Counted from the first letter of the stretch, positions 19,491-29,095 are shown. The stretch: 64,000 bases of DNA from an uncultured Halomonas sp. (GCF_946887195.1 NZ_CAMPKE010000005.1:1-64000), one strand, 5' to 3'. The notes: a model not told the origin generated them from the letters alone. A program made the numbers and translations.

Positions 19491-19915
19491 GGCTTGCCTC
19501 CAGCGCTGAGACGGGCAAAACCGAGCCAGGCTGCCGCGCATGCCAGCAAGGTAATGATGATCGAAAGAACGAAACCCATGGGCATCACGCCCCAGGCATC
19601 CTTGGCATGAATCAGCGCGTTGATGAAGCCGAGTATCCAGGTGACCAGCAGTAGGAAGAAATAAACGAGGGGGAGGCCACGACGGCCGTCGGCGCGGAAG
19701 AGCCCGGCGATCGCAAACAGCAGCGCGAAGCCGTTGAACACGAGACCGCCGGCGATCAACCAGGACGCGAAGTGAGTCCACTGTATTTGGTAAGTCGAGG
19801 CGTAGGCATAGTCGCTAAGCGCGGCACCCAGGAAGAGCGGGAAGGTTCCGGCAAGCAAGATTCCATGAAGCGGGTTCAGCCCGCTTCGATACATTGGTGC
19901 GGCTGTGGCTGTCAC
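19487..19915 (-). CDS. DUF2231-like integral membrane protein
   Basis: A 142-residue protein with four predicted membrane helices (segments near GILLAGTFPLFLGA, WLIAGGLVFNGFALLFAI, LPLVYFFLLLVTWILGF and FVLSIIITLLACAAAW), resembling DUF2231. I chose GTG 19913-19915 because AAAGGAG lies exactly 6 nt upstream and no good site precedes the earlier in-frame ATGs. Its stop overlaps the propeller-dehydrogenase start (ATGA), so the two form an operon; the membrane protein may pass electrons from or anchor the exported dehydrogenase. That role is inferred from pairing alone. Confidence 0.8.
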   Translation of the reverse strand: MTATAAPMYRSGLNPLHGILLAGTFPLFLGAALSDYAYASTYQIQWTHFASWLIAGGLVFNGFALLFAIAGLFRADGRRGLPLVYFFLLLVTWILGFINALIHAKDAWGVMPMGFVLSIIITLLACAAAWLGFARLSAGGKP

Positions 19916-20208
19916 GGCAAACTCCTTTTGCTGATCGAGCGGAGACATTACATCCGGGCGGCTCGGATATTCTCCGGCTGGTAACACGAGCATTCGGCCG
20001 AAGTGTAGTTGACTCGCTGGGCCTTCACCAAAGAGAGCAGCCACGGTGCCGAGTTGGCCCATAACGCTTTTGATTGAACGGCGATAATCTCCCTGCCGCT
20101 TGCCTGGCTGAAAAAACAATGTCCCGCAACGACGATTCGCGTTTCAGAATTCCCTCACCGAAGCTCGCCGAGTGAGCCCACCGCTGATGTTCAGCGTCAC
20201 GTCAATCT

Positions 20209-21153
20209 TCATACGGCAGGCGTATCTCGGTTCGTCGATATTGCCTGGCGGTTGTCGCCGAAGCGTTCTTCATAGAGTGCGATCACCCAGTCGAGGAAGA
20301 CCCGGACCCGTGGTGAGAGCTGGCGTCGCTGCGGGTAGACCGCGTACAGGGGAAGCGACGGCTTTTGCCACCCGGGCAGGACTTCCACCAGCTCACCGCG
20401 CGCGAGCTTGTTTTCGACGCTAAAGCGCGGCAACTGGATCAGTCCACACCCCTGGAGCGCGGCAACCACATAGCTGGAGGCGTCATTGACCGTCATCCAG
20501 CCGCTGGCCTCGAAAGACTGAACGCGATCGTCGACGATCACATCGAGCGTGCTGTCTGTCGCATTGTTACCGGAAAAGAAACGTACCACCTGATGCTCAT
20601 GGAGTTCGTCAGGGTGGTTCGGGTACCCGGCGCTCTCCAGGTATCCAGGGCTGGCGCAGATCACTTGCGGTAGTTCAGCCAGCTTGCGAGCGATCAAGCT
20701 AGAGTCGTTGGGCACGCCGCCGCGCAGGGCGCAGTCGACGCCTTCTCCCACCAGATCCACACGGCGATCGCCGCTGGTCACGATCAGGTCCAGACCGGGA
20801 TAGCGTTGGCGAAACGCTCGAATGTGCGGCAGTACGATCAGCCGGGCGTGAGTGCCGTGCATCTCGACGCGCAAGACGCCCGCCGGATTGCTGGCTACCG
20901 GCCGGAGGGTGGCTTCGGCGTCCTCGAGTTCCGCCAGTAGCTGTACGCAGCGTTCGCAGAATGCCTGGCCCTCCGGCGTGGGGCGCACCTGGCGCGTGGT
21001 GCGCTCCAACAGGCGTACACCCAGTCGGCGCTCCAGTTGCTGGATGGCCAGCGTGGCGGTCGCGCGCGGAATATCCAGCGCATTGGCCGCTCTGGTGAAG
21101 CTGCCGCTTTCGACGATGCGCACGAAGAGTGTCATCGCATCGAATCGATCCAT
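20209..21153 (-). CDS. LysR-family transcriptional regulator
   Basis: A 314-residue LysR regulator beginning MDRFDAMTLFVRIVE, with the HTH in residues about 5-62 (SFTRAANAL, IPRATATLAI) and a C-terminal effector domain. AGGA precedes the ATG by 7 nt. It is divergent from the SDR gene across 97 bp, so it probably controls the SDR-tautomerase pair. Such LysR-SDR pairs often respond to quinones or aldehydes, but nothing here fixes the inducer. Confidence 0.88.
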   Translation of the reverse strand: MDRFDAMTLFVRIVESGSFTRAANALDIPRATATLAIQQLERRLGVRLLERTTRQVRPTPEGQAFCERCVQLLAELEDAEATLRPVASNPAGVLRVEMHGTHARLIVLPHIRAFRQRYPGLDLIVTSGDRRVDLVGEGVDCALRGGVPNDSSLIARKLAELPQVICASPGYLESAGYPNHPDELHEHQVVRFFSGNNATDSTLDVIVDDRVQSFEASGWMTVNDASSYVVAALQGCGLIQLPRFSVENKLARGELVEVLPGWQKPSLPLYAVYPQRRQLSPRVRVFLDWVIALYEERFGDNRQAISTNRDTPAV

Positions 21154-21179
21154 TGTTTAGTCCTGGTGGATAGTGTTCG

Positions 21180-21230
21180 CAGATTAGCTGATTTATCTGT
21201 CTGGTTGGAATACCGATACTGAGTGCACTC
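21180..21230. promoter_or_regulatory. Candidate LysR operator sites
   Basis: CAGAT-N10-ATCTG (21180-21199) is an interrupted dyad of the size LysR regulators bind. GAGTGCACTC (21221-21230) is a perfect 10-bp palindrome 20 nt upstream of the SDR start codon. Both lie in the short divergent gap. Confidence 0.4.
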
Positions 21231-21250
21231 ACTCAAAGAGGAATCGACTC

Positions 21251-21991
21251 ATGACGAACACGACACACAAGGTCGCCCTGGTCACCGGCGCTTCCCGCGG
21301 CATCGGCCGCGACACGGCATTCAGGTTGGCCGCCGACGGCTTCGCGGTGGTGGTCAACTACGCCGGCAATACCGCGCTTGCCGAGCAGGTCGTCGCTGAT
21401 ATAGAGACCCAGGGCGGACGCGCGCTGGCGGTGCAGGCCGACATTGCCGATCCGGCCTCCGTCGCCACCTTGTTCGCACGCACCCTGGAGACATTCGGCC
21501 GGCTCGACGTGGTGGTCAACAACGCCGGCATACTGCAAATGGCGAAGATAGCGACCGATAGCCTCGAGTCTTTCGACAAGACGCTTGCGACCAACCTGCG
21601 CGGTAGCTGGCTGGTGATGGCAAAAGCCGCCGAAACCCTGGGCGAGGGCGGTCGCATCATCGCGTTATCGTCGTCGGTATTGGGCAAGTCGTTTCCCGGT
21701 TACGGCGCCTATATCGCCAGCAAGGCCGGGGTCGAGGGGCTGGTCAAGGTGCTGGCCAACGAGCTGCGCGGCTGCGGGATCACCGTCAATGCCGTGGCGC
21801 CGGGGCCGGTCGCCACCGAGCTGTTCTTCGCCGGCAAGAGCGAGGAGCAGGTCCAGACGATCGCCAATATGGCGCCGTTCGAGCGCCTGGGCCAGCCGGA
21901 AGAAATCGCCGACGTCGTGGCGTTTCTGGCCGGGCCGCAGGGCGGCTGGGTCAATGGCCAGATATTGCGCGTCAATGGCGGCATGGTCTGA
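21251..21991 (+). CDS. Short-chain dehydrogenase/reductase (FabG-like)
   Basis: A 246-residue NAD(P)-dependent oxidoreductase of the classical SDR family. It has the TGASRGIG cofactor motif (12-19), NNAG, the catalytic Ser in LSSSVLG, YxxxK in YGAYIASK, and the C-terminal GQILRVNGG. AAAGAGGA precedes the ATG by 8 nt. It starts a small plus-strand cluster with a tautomerase 27 nt downstream and lies opposite a LysR regulator. Substrate unknown. Confidence 0.9.
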   Translation: MTNTTHKVALVTGASRGIGRDTAFRLAADGFAVVVNYAGNTALAEQVVADIETQGGRALAVQADIADPASVATLFARTLETFGRLDVVVNNAGILQMAKIATDSLESFDKTLATNLRGSWLVMAKAAETLGEGGRIIALSSSVLGKSFPGYGAYIASKAGVEGLVKVLANELRGCGITVNAVAPGPVATELFFAGKSEEQVQTIANMAPFERLGQPEEIADVVAFLAGPQGGWVNGQILRVNGGMV

Positions 21992-22018
21992 AACCGACTT
22001 TTTTCGAGGATAGAAGCA

Positions 22019-22237
22019 ATGCCATTTGCCAACTACAAGTTTCCCGAGGGCATCCTCGATCACGCCCGCAAGGAAGAGATCATCCACCGCACCACCGACC
22101 TGTTCGTCGAGTATTTCGGCGAGGCGGTGCGCCCCTACACCATGGTGCTGGTGGAGGAGGTCGCCGATGGCGGCTGGGGGCGCGCCGATGAAACGCTGAC
22201 GCTGGAAAAGATGGGATTGCCGCCCGACCGGGCGTGA
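22019..22237 (+). CDS. 4-oxalocrotonate tautomerase-like protein
   Basis: A 72-residue protein of the tautomerase superfamily. The second residue is proline, which becomes the catalytic N-terminal Pro1 after Met removal, and the KEEIIHRTTDLFVEYFGE helix plus TMVLVEEV strand fit the beta-alpha-beta fold. GAGGATAGAAGCA leads into the ATG. Co-transcription with the SDR is likely. Family activities range from tautomerisation to dehalogenation. Confidence 0.82.
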   Translation: MPFANYKFPEGILDHARKEEIIHRTTDLFVEYFGEAVRPYTMVLVEEVADGGWGRADETLTLEKMGLPPDRA

Positions 22238-22494
22238 CCCGCCCCGCCCGCGAGTGAACCCATGCCGCCGGTCGCGACCGGTGGCGTTTTCCTGGGTTCG
22301 TACGACCCCACTGCATTTCCAGCCGCTCGAGATTACCGCGCCGCAACACCCGACGGATCTTGGCATGATCGTCTACAACCCGGTCACGGCAGAGAATACC
22401 GAAAAGATTCGCTCCCTCATGCGGGAGCGCGAATGCTACGCGCGCTAGAATCTCGAATATCACGATCTCCGCTTCCTCGACCACGGGTGATGGC

Positions 22495-22881
22495 ATGACC
22501 GAACAAGAGCTTTCCAGCCTCTACCGACGCTATATCGCGTGTCTCAACGAACAGGATTGGCCGAATCTAGGTGCATTCGTCGCTGACGACGTGCGCCACA
22601 ATGGCCGGCGACTCGGGCTCTCGGGTTACCGCGAAATGCTGGAAACGGATTTTTCGGAGATCCCCGACCTGCGTTTCGAGATCCAATTGCTGGTCGCTGA
22701 CGCGCAAGGCGTCGCGAGCCGGCTGGGCTTTCACTGTACGCCCAAGGGGCACTTTCTCGGCCTACCGGTGAACGGCAAGAAAGTGCGCTTCACCGAGAAT
22801 GTCTTCTACACCTTCAAGAACGGCAAGATCGCAGAGGTCTGGTCGATAATCGACAAACTGGCGATCGAGGCTCAGCTTTGA
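22495..22881 (+). CDS. SnoaL-like ester cyclase family protein
   Basis: A 128-residue protein with the SnoaL/NTF2-like cone fold pattern: N-terminal helix (LYRRYIACLNEQDW), a VADDVRHNG segment, and alternating strands ending in VFYTFKNGKIAEVWSIIDK. These folds serve as cyclases, isomerases or simply binding proteins; the function is not assignable from sequence. It lies 257 bp after the tautomerase, in which I see no gene, so it may be transcribed separately. Confidence 0.78.
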   Translation: MTEQELSSLYRRYIACLNEQDWPNLGAFVADDVRHNGRRLGLSGYREMLETDFSEIPDLRFEIQLLVADAQGVASRLGFHCTPKGHFLGLPVNGKKVRFTENVFYTFKNGKIAEVWSIIDKLAIEAQL

Positions 22882-22973
22882 GGGTGGGCGAACGGCCAAG
22901 CGCTACGCCCAGGCTGGGCTCTCGCTCTCGCTCTCGATGTCGGGCGTGGTGATCTGCAGCGCGAGAGTGAACG

Positions 22974-24197
22974 TCAATGGCCGGGGCTGCGCGCCCGGTC
23001 CTGAATGATCAGACGCGCGGCGATCGCCGCGGCGGCAATGCCGGATGCGGCGGCGACGGCCATGGCCCAACGCGGGCCGGCGTGATCGGCGAGCCAGCCG
23101 ACGATGGGCGCGCCGATCGGCGTACCGCCCATGGTGACAGCGATGCGCAGGGCCATGATCCGTCCGCGCATCGTCGGTTCCGTGGCAAGCTGCATGAGAG
23201 CCGTGGCGGCGGTATTGAACGTTAGCGCGGCAAGCCCGGTCAGCATCAGCGCAACGGCAAACAGGAATTCGTTGGGCGCGAGGGCGGCCAGGGCGCAGAA
23301 AACGCCAAAGCATAGGGTCGCGAGGCACAGCAGGCGCATGCGCGGCTGTTCGCGTTTGGCGGCCATCAGCGCGCCTATCACCGAGCCGACCGCCAGGCAG
23401 GACGTCAAAAGGCCATATTGACCGGCGTCGCCGTGAAAGACGCTCACCGACATGGTGGAGATGTAAATCGGGAAATTGAAGCCGAAGGTCCCGACCAGAA
23501 AGAGCATCAGCAGCATGGCCTTCAGGTCGCGACGCTGCCACACATAGAGGAAGCCTTCGGTCAGGCCACCGGCCTTGCGTGCCGGGCGTTTAGCGGTATG
23601 CAACTCCCGAACGCGCAGCAGACATAGCGAGCCCAGAACGGCGGCGAAGGACGCCGCGTTGATCAGAAACACCCAGCCGGTGCCGATCACGGCGATCAGT
23701 AAACCGGCCACGGCGGGGCCGACCATGCGAGCGGTATTGAAGGACGTCGAGTTGAGCGCCACGGCATTGGACAGATACTTTTCACCGACCAGGTCGTTGA
23801 CGAAGGTCTGCCGCGCCGGCGCATCGAAGGCGGTGACGCAGCCCAGCCCCAGTGCGAAGGCATAGACCTGCCACAGCGTGACCACGCCGGTCACGGTCAC
23901 CAGCCCGAGCCCCAACGCCAGCAGGCCGAGCAGCGCCTGCGTCAGCATGATCAAGCGGCGGCGATTGAAATGGTCGGCGGCAAAGCCGGTCAGCGGCAGC
24001 AGCAACAATTGCGGCCCGAACTGCAATGCCATGGTGATGCCGACGGCGCTGGCGTTGTGATCGGTGAGAAGGGTCAGCACCAGCCAGTCCTGGGCGACGC
24101 GCTGCATCCAGGTGCCGACGTTGGAGACCAGTGCGCCGGCGGCCCACAGCCGGTAGTTGTAGATTCGCAGTGAGCGAAAAAGCCGGGTGTCGTTCAT
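22974..24197 (-). CDS. MFS transporter (MFS_3/EntS-type)
   Basis: A 407-residue inner-membrane permease with about 12 hydrophobic helices. The start NYRLWAAGALVSNVGTWMQRVAQDWLVL and the DHFNRRRLIM loop between helices 2 and 3 match the EntS-like branch of the major facilitator superfamily, which includes siderophore and drug exporters. The C-terminal half repeats the motif around DHAGPRWAM. It stands alone on the minus strand. Substrate unknown; export is more likely than uptake. Confidence 0.88.
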   Translation of the reverse strand: MNDTRLFRSLRIYNYRLWAAGALVSNVGTWMQRVAQDWLVLTLLTDHNASAVGITMALQFGPQLLLLPLTGFAADHFNRRRLIMLTQALLGLLALGLGLVTVTGVVTLWQVYAFALGLGCVTAFDAPARQTFVNDLVGEKYLSNAVALNSTSFNTARMVGPAVAGLLIAVIGTGWVFLINAASFAAVLGSLCLLRVRELHTAKRPARKAGGLTEGFLYVWQRRDLKAMLLMLFLVGTFGFNFPIYISTMSVSVFHGDAGQYGLLTSCLAVGSVIGALMAAKREQPRMRLLCLATLCFGVFCALAALAPNEFLFAVALMLTGLAALTFNTAATALMQLATEPTMRGRIMALRIAVTMGGTPIGAPIVGWLADHAGPRWAMAVAAASGIAAAAIAARLIIQDRARSPGH

Positions 24198-24454
24198 GCG
24201 TGGCGAGACATCCGGCTAGCGAACGCGCCGCCGTCACGGGGGTGAGAGCGGATCGATGGCGGGGCGATGTCGGCCTCACGGTAAATGCTGATCATGGTAT
24301 TCAGCGGGTCCCTTATCTCATCGAGTTCCTGGATAACACGTTACCTTACCCTCGAACTTGAATCTTTATCACGCTATCTTTCCTGATACCAACGTTGCCG
24401 GGGCATCACGCAATCGCTTCGGCCCGCCAAACATCGAACCCTTCAGGAGGCTGC

Positions 24455-25327
24455 ATGAGCCAAGAGACCGAGTACACACCGCCGAAAGTCTGGACCTGGG
24501 AGAAGGAAAGCGGCGGCCATTTCGCCAGCATCAACCGGCCCATCGCCGGGCCGACTCATGAGAAGGAGCTGCCGATCGGCAAGCATCCGTTCCAGCTCTA
24601 TTCGCTGGCCACGCCCAATGGGGTCAAGGCCGGTGTGATGTTCGAGGAACTGCTGGCACAAGGCCATGACGCCGAATACGACGCTTGGCCGATCCAGATC
24701 AGCGATGGCGATCAGTTCGGCAGCGGTTTCGTCGGGGTCAACCCCAACTCCAAGATTCCGGCGCTGATGGATCACAGCACGCCCGAGCCGACACGGGTGT
24801 TCGAATCCGGCGCGATTCTTCTATACCTCGCCGAGAAGTTCGGCGCCTTCCTGCCCAAGGAGCACGCCGCGCGTACGGAAGCGCTCAACTGGCTGTTCTG
24901 GCAGATGGGCAGCGCGCCCTATCTCGGTGGCGGTTTCGGCCATTTCTACAACTACGCGCCGATCAAGATCGAATACGCCATCGATCGCTTCACCATGGAG
25001 GCCAAGCGCCAGCTCGACGTGCTCGACCGGCGCCTGGCCGAAACGCGCTACCTGGCCGGGGATGAGTACACCATCGCGGATATCGCCAACTGGGCCTGGT
25101 ATGGCCAAGTGGCGCTGGGACGCGCCTACGATGCCGCCGAGTTCCTGCAGGTGCAGACTTACGAGCATGTGCAGCGCTGGGCGCAAGAGATCGACGCCCG
25201 CCCGGCGGTGAAGCGCGGGCGCATCGTCAACCGCACCTTCGGCGAGCCGCATGAACAGCTCCACGAGCGTCACGACGCCAGCGATTTCGAGCTGAGGACG
25301 CAGGACAAGCTCGAAGCGCAGGGGTGA
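24455..25327 (+). CDS. yghU: Glutathione-dependent disulfide-bond oxidoreductase
   Basis: A 290-residue Nu-class glutathione transferase homologue of E. coli YghU, which reduces organic disulfides and hydroperoxides using two bound glutathiones. The N-terminal extension TPPKVWTWEKE, the thioredoxin-like domain (SLATPNGVKAGVMFEEL, NPNSKIPAL), the ESGAILLYLAEK helix and the all-helical C-terminal domain with TIADIANWAWYG match in order and length. ATG 24455 has AGGAGG upstream, although spacing is only 4 nt; an earlier in-frame ATG at 24395 adds non-conserved residues. Confidence 0.92.
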   Translation: MSQETEYTPPKVWTWEKESGGHFASINRPIAGPTHEKELPIGKHPFQLYSLATPNGVKAGVMFEELLAQGHDAEYDAWPIQISDGDQFGSGFVGVNPNSKIPALMDHSTPEPTRVFESGAILLYLAEKFGAFLPKEHAARTEALNWLFWQMGSAPYLGGGFGHFYNYAPIKIEYAIDRFTMEAKRQLDVLDRRLAETRYLAGDEYTIADIANWAWYGQVALGRAYDAAEFLQVQTYEHVQRWAQEIDARPAVKRGRIVNRTFGEPHEQLHERHDASDFELRTQDKLEAQG

Positions 25328-25353
25328 GGTTCACTTCCCAAGGCTCGGCGGGT

Positions 25354-25405
25354 GATCGATTGCCTTGATCGGCGGGTTTGTGTCCGGCATGCAGGGCAAT
25401 CGATC
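25354..25405. repeat. Perfect 11-bp inverted repeat between yghU and rlmA
   Basis: GATCGATTGCC (25354-25364) and GGCAATCGATC (25395-25405) are exact inverses separated by 30 nt that can form a further small stem. It lies just after yghU and before rlmA. It has no T-tract, so it is a factor-dependent terminator, mRNA-stabilising hairpin or binding site. Confidence 0.45.
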
Positions 25406-25444
25406 GGAGCGTGCTAAAACCATACCAAGGCAATAAGGGCGACC

Positions 25445-26296
25445 ATGAGTATCACCCCCTTCCAGGCGCTGGCCTGCCCGCTGGATGGCGATCCGCTACA
25501 GCAAAACGGCAGTACGTGGCGCTGCGCGAGCGGCCACAGTTTCGATATCGCTCGTCACGGGTACACGCATCTATTGCCGGTACAGAACAAGCGCTCACGC
25601 GATCCGGGCGACAGCAAGGAGATGGTGGCGGCGCGGCAACGCTTTCTCAATGCCGGCCATTACCAGCCGATCGCCGAAGCGCTCAGCCGGGCCGTGCTGA
25701 CGGATCTGCCCGCCGATACCACGGCCAGCTGTCTCGATGCCGGCTGCGGGGAAGGCTACTACCTGCGCGAACTAATGAGAGCGACCCTTGATGGGCAATC
25801 ACTGGCCCTGCTGGGGCTGGATATCTCCAAGTGGGCGGTGCTGGCCGCTGCAAGGCAGGATAAACGCGCCAGTTGGGTGGTAGGCAGCAACGCCAACCTG
25901 CCGGTGCAGCCGGGCACGCTCGATCGGCTGCTGTGCCTGTTCGGCTTTCCCGTATATAGCGAGTTTGCCCGGGTGCTGAAGCCGGGCGGCCTGCTGTTGC
26001 AGGTGGATGCCGGGCCGGACCATCTGCGTGAACTGCGCGAAATCATCTATCCCACGCTGAAGCCGGAGCGCACGGGCGATGCCCTGGTGCCGGAAGGCTT
26101 TACGCGCCTTTCTACCGACACCGTTCGCTATCCGCTGGAAATCAACGGCGCGGATCAGCTTGTCGATCTGCTGAGCATGACACCGCATCTCTACCGTGCC
26201 AGCGCCGAAGGCCGCACCAGGGCGGCGGCACTGACGGCGTTAACGGTCAGCGTGGATGTCAGACTCACGCACTTTGCGCGCAATACGGCTGGCTGA
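25445..26296 (+). CDS. rlmA: 23S rRNA (guanine-N1)-methyltransferase
   Basis: RlmA methylates N1 of a guanosine (G745 in E. coli) in helix 35 of 23S rRNA using S-adenosylmethionine. The 283-residue protein has the N-terminal zinc-finger region (LACPLD...WRCASGHSFD), the family signature GYTHLLPVQNK...PGDSKEMVAARQRFLNAGHY in order over residues 38-77, and the SAM motif LDAGCGEGYYL. One zinc ligand position reads CPLD rather than CPLC, so metal binding may be altered. AAGGG precedes the ATG. Confidence 0.9.
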   Translation: MSITPFQALACPLDGDPLQQNGSTWRCASGHSFDIARHGYTHLLPVQNKRSRDPGDSKEMVAARQRFLNAGHYQPIAEALSRAVLTDLPADTTASCLDAGCGEGYYLRELMRATLDGQSLALLGLDISKWAVLAAARQDKRASWVVGSNANLPVQPGTLDRLLCLFGFPVYSEFARVLKPGGLLLQVDAGPDHLRELREIIYPTLKPERTGDALVPEGFTRLSTDTVRYPLEINGADQLVDLLSMTPHLYRASAEGRTRAAALTALTVSVDVRLTHFARNTAG

Positions 26297-26366
26297 GGTA
26301 CAGAGCCGAGTAGGAATTACAAAAGGCTTGTGGCCTGAGCGAAGAGAGCCGTATTGACCGAGGGGC

Positions 26367-26391
26367 AACTACCGAGGGTTCCTCGGTAGTT
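26367..26391. terminator. Strong hairpin between convergent rlmA and aldo/keto reductase genes
   Basis: AACTACCGAGG and CCTCGGTAGTT form an 11-bp perfect stem with a 3-nt GTT loop, midway between two converging genes. No run of T follows on either strand, so intrinsic termination is uncertain, but position and stability suggest a bidirectional transcript end or RNase block. Confidence 0.5.
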
Positions 26392-26422
26392 CAATGCTTT
26401 AGCTCCGGCCAGCGAGAAGCGA

Positions 26423-27472
26423 TCAACGCTCACGCGACTGCGCCAATTGCTGCCGCCGATACTCGCCCTGACGCTCGAACATCCAGCCCGGGTATTCGGA
26501 TGGCAAGGCACTGACGGTCTCGAGACTGGCGAGCTCATCATCGCTGAGTCTGACGTTCGTGGCGGCGATGTTATCGTCGAGCTGGTCGATGCGCTTGGCG
26601 CCGACGATCACGCTGGTAACGGCCTGCTGATGCAGCAACCAGGCCAGCGCGATCTGCGCGACGCTGACGCCATGCGCTTCGGCGATCCCACGCATCGCAT
26701 CGATGCAGTCATAGGCGCGCTCGACATCCACTGGCGGGAAATCGAAGGTGGTGCGCCGGCTGCCTTTCTCGGCCTGGCCGTCGCGACTGTACTTGCCGCT
26801 CAACAGACCGCCGGCGAGCGGGCTCCACACCATCAGGCCTAGATTCTCGCTCTGCAACAGTGGAATGAGTTCGCGTTCCAGATCGCGACCGGCGAGCGTG
26901 TAGTAGGCCTGTAGCGATTCGAAGCGCGCCAGGCCGTGGCGCTCGGCGATACCCAGCGCCTTCATGATCTGCCAGGCCGCCCAGTTGGAGACGCCGATAT
27001 AGCGCACGTGGCCATGCTCGACCAGGGTGTTGAGCGCCCGTAGCGTTTCCTCGATCGGGGTTGCCGGGTCGAAGCCATGCACTTGATAGAGATCGATGTG
27101 ATCGAGCTGCATGCGCTTCAGGCTGGCTTTCATGCCCTCCATGATGTGATAACGCGACGAGCCCCGCGAGTTGGCGCCCTGCGCGCCGGTCTCGCCGAAA
27201 ACCTTGGTCGCTACCACCACGTCGTCGCGAGGCACCTTGAGATTCTTCAGCGCCTGGCCGGTGATGACCTCCGACTGGCCTTGTGAATAGACATCGGCGG
27301 TATCGATGAAGTTGATACCTGCCTCGAGCGCGCGGCCGATCAGCTTGTCGGCATCGGCCTGTTGTAGGTCGCCGATCTGGCTCCACATCTCGCCTTCGCC
27401 GCCGAAGGTCATGGTGCCCAGGCAGAGTTCCGACACGAATAGGCCGGTGTTACCGAACTTCCTGTAACGCAT
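26423..27472 (-). CDS. Aldo/keto reductase (YghZ/Kv-beta-like)
   Basis: A 349-residue NADPH-dependent reductase distinct from the one at 2976-4004. It starts MRYRKFGNTGLFVSELCLG and carries Asp in FIDTAD, Tyr in DVYSQG, Lys in VVATKVFG and His in YQVHGFD, then the C-terminal cofactor loop VIVGAKR. The overall layout resembles potassium-channel-beta-subunit/tyrosine auxotrophy (Tas)-like members that reduce aldehydes such as methylglyoxal. Monocistronic on the minus strand. Confidence 0.9.
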   Translation of the reverse strand: MRYRKFGNTGLFVSELCLGTMTFGGEGEMWSQIGDLQQADADKLIGRALEAGINFIDTADVYSQGQSEVITGQALKNLKVPRDDVVVATKVFGETGAQGANSRGSSRYHIMEGMKASLKRMQLDHIDLYQVHGFDPATPIEETLRALNTLVEHGHVRYIGVSNWAAWQIMKALGIAERHGLARFESLQAYYTLAGRDLERELIPLLQSENLGLMVWSPLAGGLLSGKYSRDGQAEKGSRRTTFDFPPVDVERAYDCIDAMRGIAEAHGVSVAQIALAWLLHQQAVTSVIVGAKRIDQLDDNIAATNVRLSDDELASLETVSALPSEYPGWMFERQGEYRRQQLAQSRER

Positions 27473-27775
27473 GGTTGGACTCCTGTCGTTGCGTGTTCAG
27501 CATGGCGGGTCGGCCTGCTCGATATGCCAGGCCATACCCTGCATGAGTGAACTATAGGACGATAGGTGAACTAAAGGGTTTCATCGAAGAGGGGCTAATA
27601 GTTCGACCTGGCTATGATAGAGATCGAGGGAGAGCATTTACCCCCGTGCGCGCTATCCACCACAATTGGTTCATCAAGGACGAGGAACCCGCATCATGAC
27701 GTCAGAATTTCTTCATTTCACACCCTTCGATGCCGATTCGCCGATATGTCGCGAACCGCAAGCAGGAGGCGGCCG
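27473..27775. other. Intergenic gap upstream of dicarboxylate symporter
   Basis: This divergent gap must hold promoters for the aldo/keto reductase (minus) and the symporter (plus). I see an 8-bp direct repeat GTGAACTA at 27547-27554 and 27566-27573, a 19-bp period that could be an activator site. A plus-strand frame from 27614 is open into the symporter but encodes non-conserved residues and is not used as its start. Confidence 0.4.
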
Positions 27776-29017
27776 ATGAAAGCGCTTTGGCATGGCTACC
27801 TGAATGCTTCGCTGATCCTGCGGGTCAGCATCGCTCTGGTACTCGGCGTGATCGTGGGTCTGCTGGGCGGGCAGCAAGTCGCCGACTGGCTGGCGCCGTT
27901 CGGCGACTTGCTGCTGCGGTTGCTCAAGTTCCTCATCGTGCCGATCGTGCTGCTCACGCTGATGGTCGGTATCAATCAGGCGAATCTCGGCAGCATGGGG
28001 CGTATGGGCCGCAAGCTGCTCGGCTACTACGTCGCCACCTCCGCCCTGGCAATCGTCGTCGGGCTCGCCGTCGCCACGCTGTTCGAGCCGGGCAGCGGCA
28101 TGGCGCTGGACGAGAGCGCCCAGTTCGAGGTGCCCGAGAATCCCGGGTTCGTCCGAGTATTGCTGAGCATCGTGCCGGACAACATCGTCACGGCGTTTGC
28201 CGAATTGAACCTATTGGGCATCATCTTCACCGCCATCGTCTTCGGCATCGCCCTGTTGAAGCTGCGCACTTCAGAGCGCAATGCCGAACTCGGCGAGCAT
28301 CTCTACCGGGTGATCGAAGGGCTCAGCAATATCACCCTCAAGGTCATGGCCGGCGTGCTTCAGTACGTGCCCATCGGTGTCTTCGCGATCGTCGCCGAAA
28401 CCGTTGGCGAGCAGGGCATGGCGACGATCCTGTCGCTGGGCGATATGGTCGTGGTGCTCTATATCGCGCTCGCCGTTCACCTGGTCATCTACTGCGTCCT
28501 GATGCGCCTGTTTGGCGTGCAATTGGGGGCCTTCTTTCGGGAGGCGCGCACGCCGATGGCGACGGCCTTCGCCACTCAAAGCAGCTCGGGTACCTTGGCA
28601 TTGACGCTGGACGCCGCGCGGCGCCTGGGGTTGCCGCAAAGCCTGTACGGTTTCAGCCTGCCGCTGGGCGCCACGGTCAACATGGACGGCGCGGCGATTC
28701 GCATCGCGATCTCCGCGGTCTTCGCGGCGAACGTGGTGGGAGCGCCGCTGGATTTCACGAGCATGGCCGAGATCGTGTTGATCGGTACGCTCACCTCGAT
28801 CGGCACCGCCGGCGTACCCGGCGCCGGGATCATCATGATCGCCACCGTCTTCGCCCAGGTGGGCCTGCCGATCGAGACGGTCGCCCTGTTGACCGCCATC
28901 GATGCCCTCGTCGGCATGGGCTGCACGGCGCTCAACGTGACCGGCGATCTGGTCGGCACAGCGATCATCGCTCGCTCCGAGCGCAAGCACTCGGTGGAGT
29001 CCGACGCTCTGACATGA
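27776..29017 (+). CDS. Dicarboxylate/amino acid:cation symporter (DAACS family)
   Basis: A 413-residue secondary transporter of the GltP/DctA/GltPh type, which imports dicarboxylates, glutamate or related amino acids with sodium or protons. About eight membrane helices and two re-entrant hairpins are visible; diagnostic segments are the serine-rich TQSSSGTLALTLD, the cation-site NMDGAAIR and the hairpin GTAGVPGAG near residue 330. ATG 27776 has AGGAGG 6 nt upstream. Charged substrate-binding residues in helix 8 (ALNVTGDL) resemble a branch with small neutral or dicarboxylic substrates, so the exact ligand is open. Confidence 0.9.
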   Translation: MKALWHGYLNASLILRVSIALVLGVIVGLLGGQQVADWLAPFGDLLLRLLKFLIVPIVLLTLMVGINQANLGSMGRMGRKLLGYYVATSALAIVVGLAVATLFEPGSGMALDESAQFEVPENPGFVRVLLSIVPDNIVTAFAELNLLGIIFTAIVFGIALLKLRTSERNAELGEHLYRVIEGLSNITLKVMAGVLQYVPIGVFAIVAETVGEQGMATILSLGDMVVVLYIALAVHLVIYCVLMRLFGVQLGAFFREARTPMATAFATQSSSGTLALTLDAARRLGLPQSLYGFSLPLGATVNMDGAAIRIAISAVFAANVVGAPLDFTSMAEIVLIGTLTSIGTAGVPGAGIIMIATVFAQVGLPIETVALLTAIDALVGMGCTALNVTGDLVGTAIIARSERKHSVESDALT

Positions 29018-29095
29018 GTCTGCTGCTCGCTTTCATGAAATCGCAGGTTATTTTTAAGAAAGAATCATCGCTTCCCCGCCGGGAGAAACGCCATC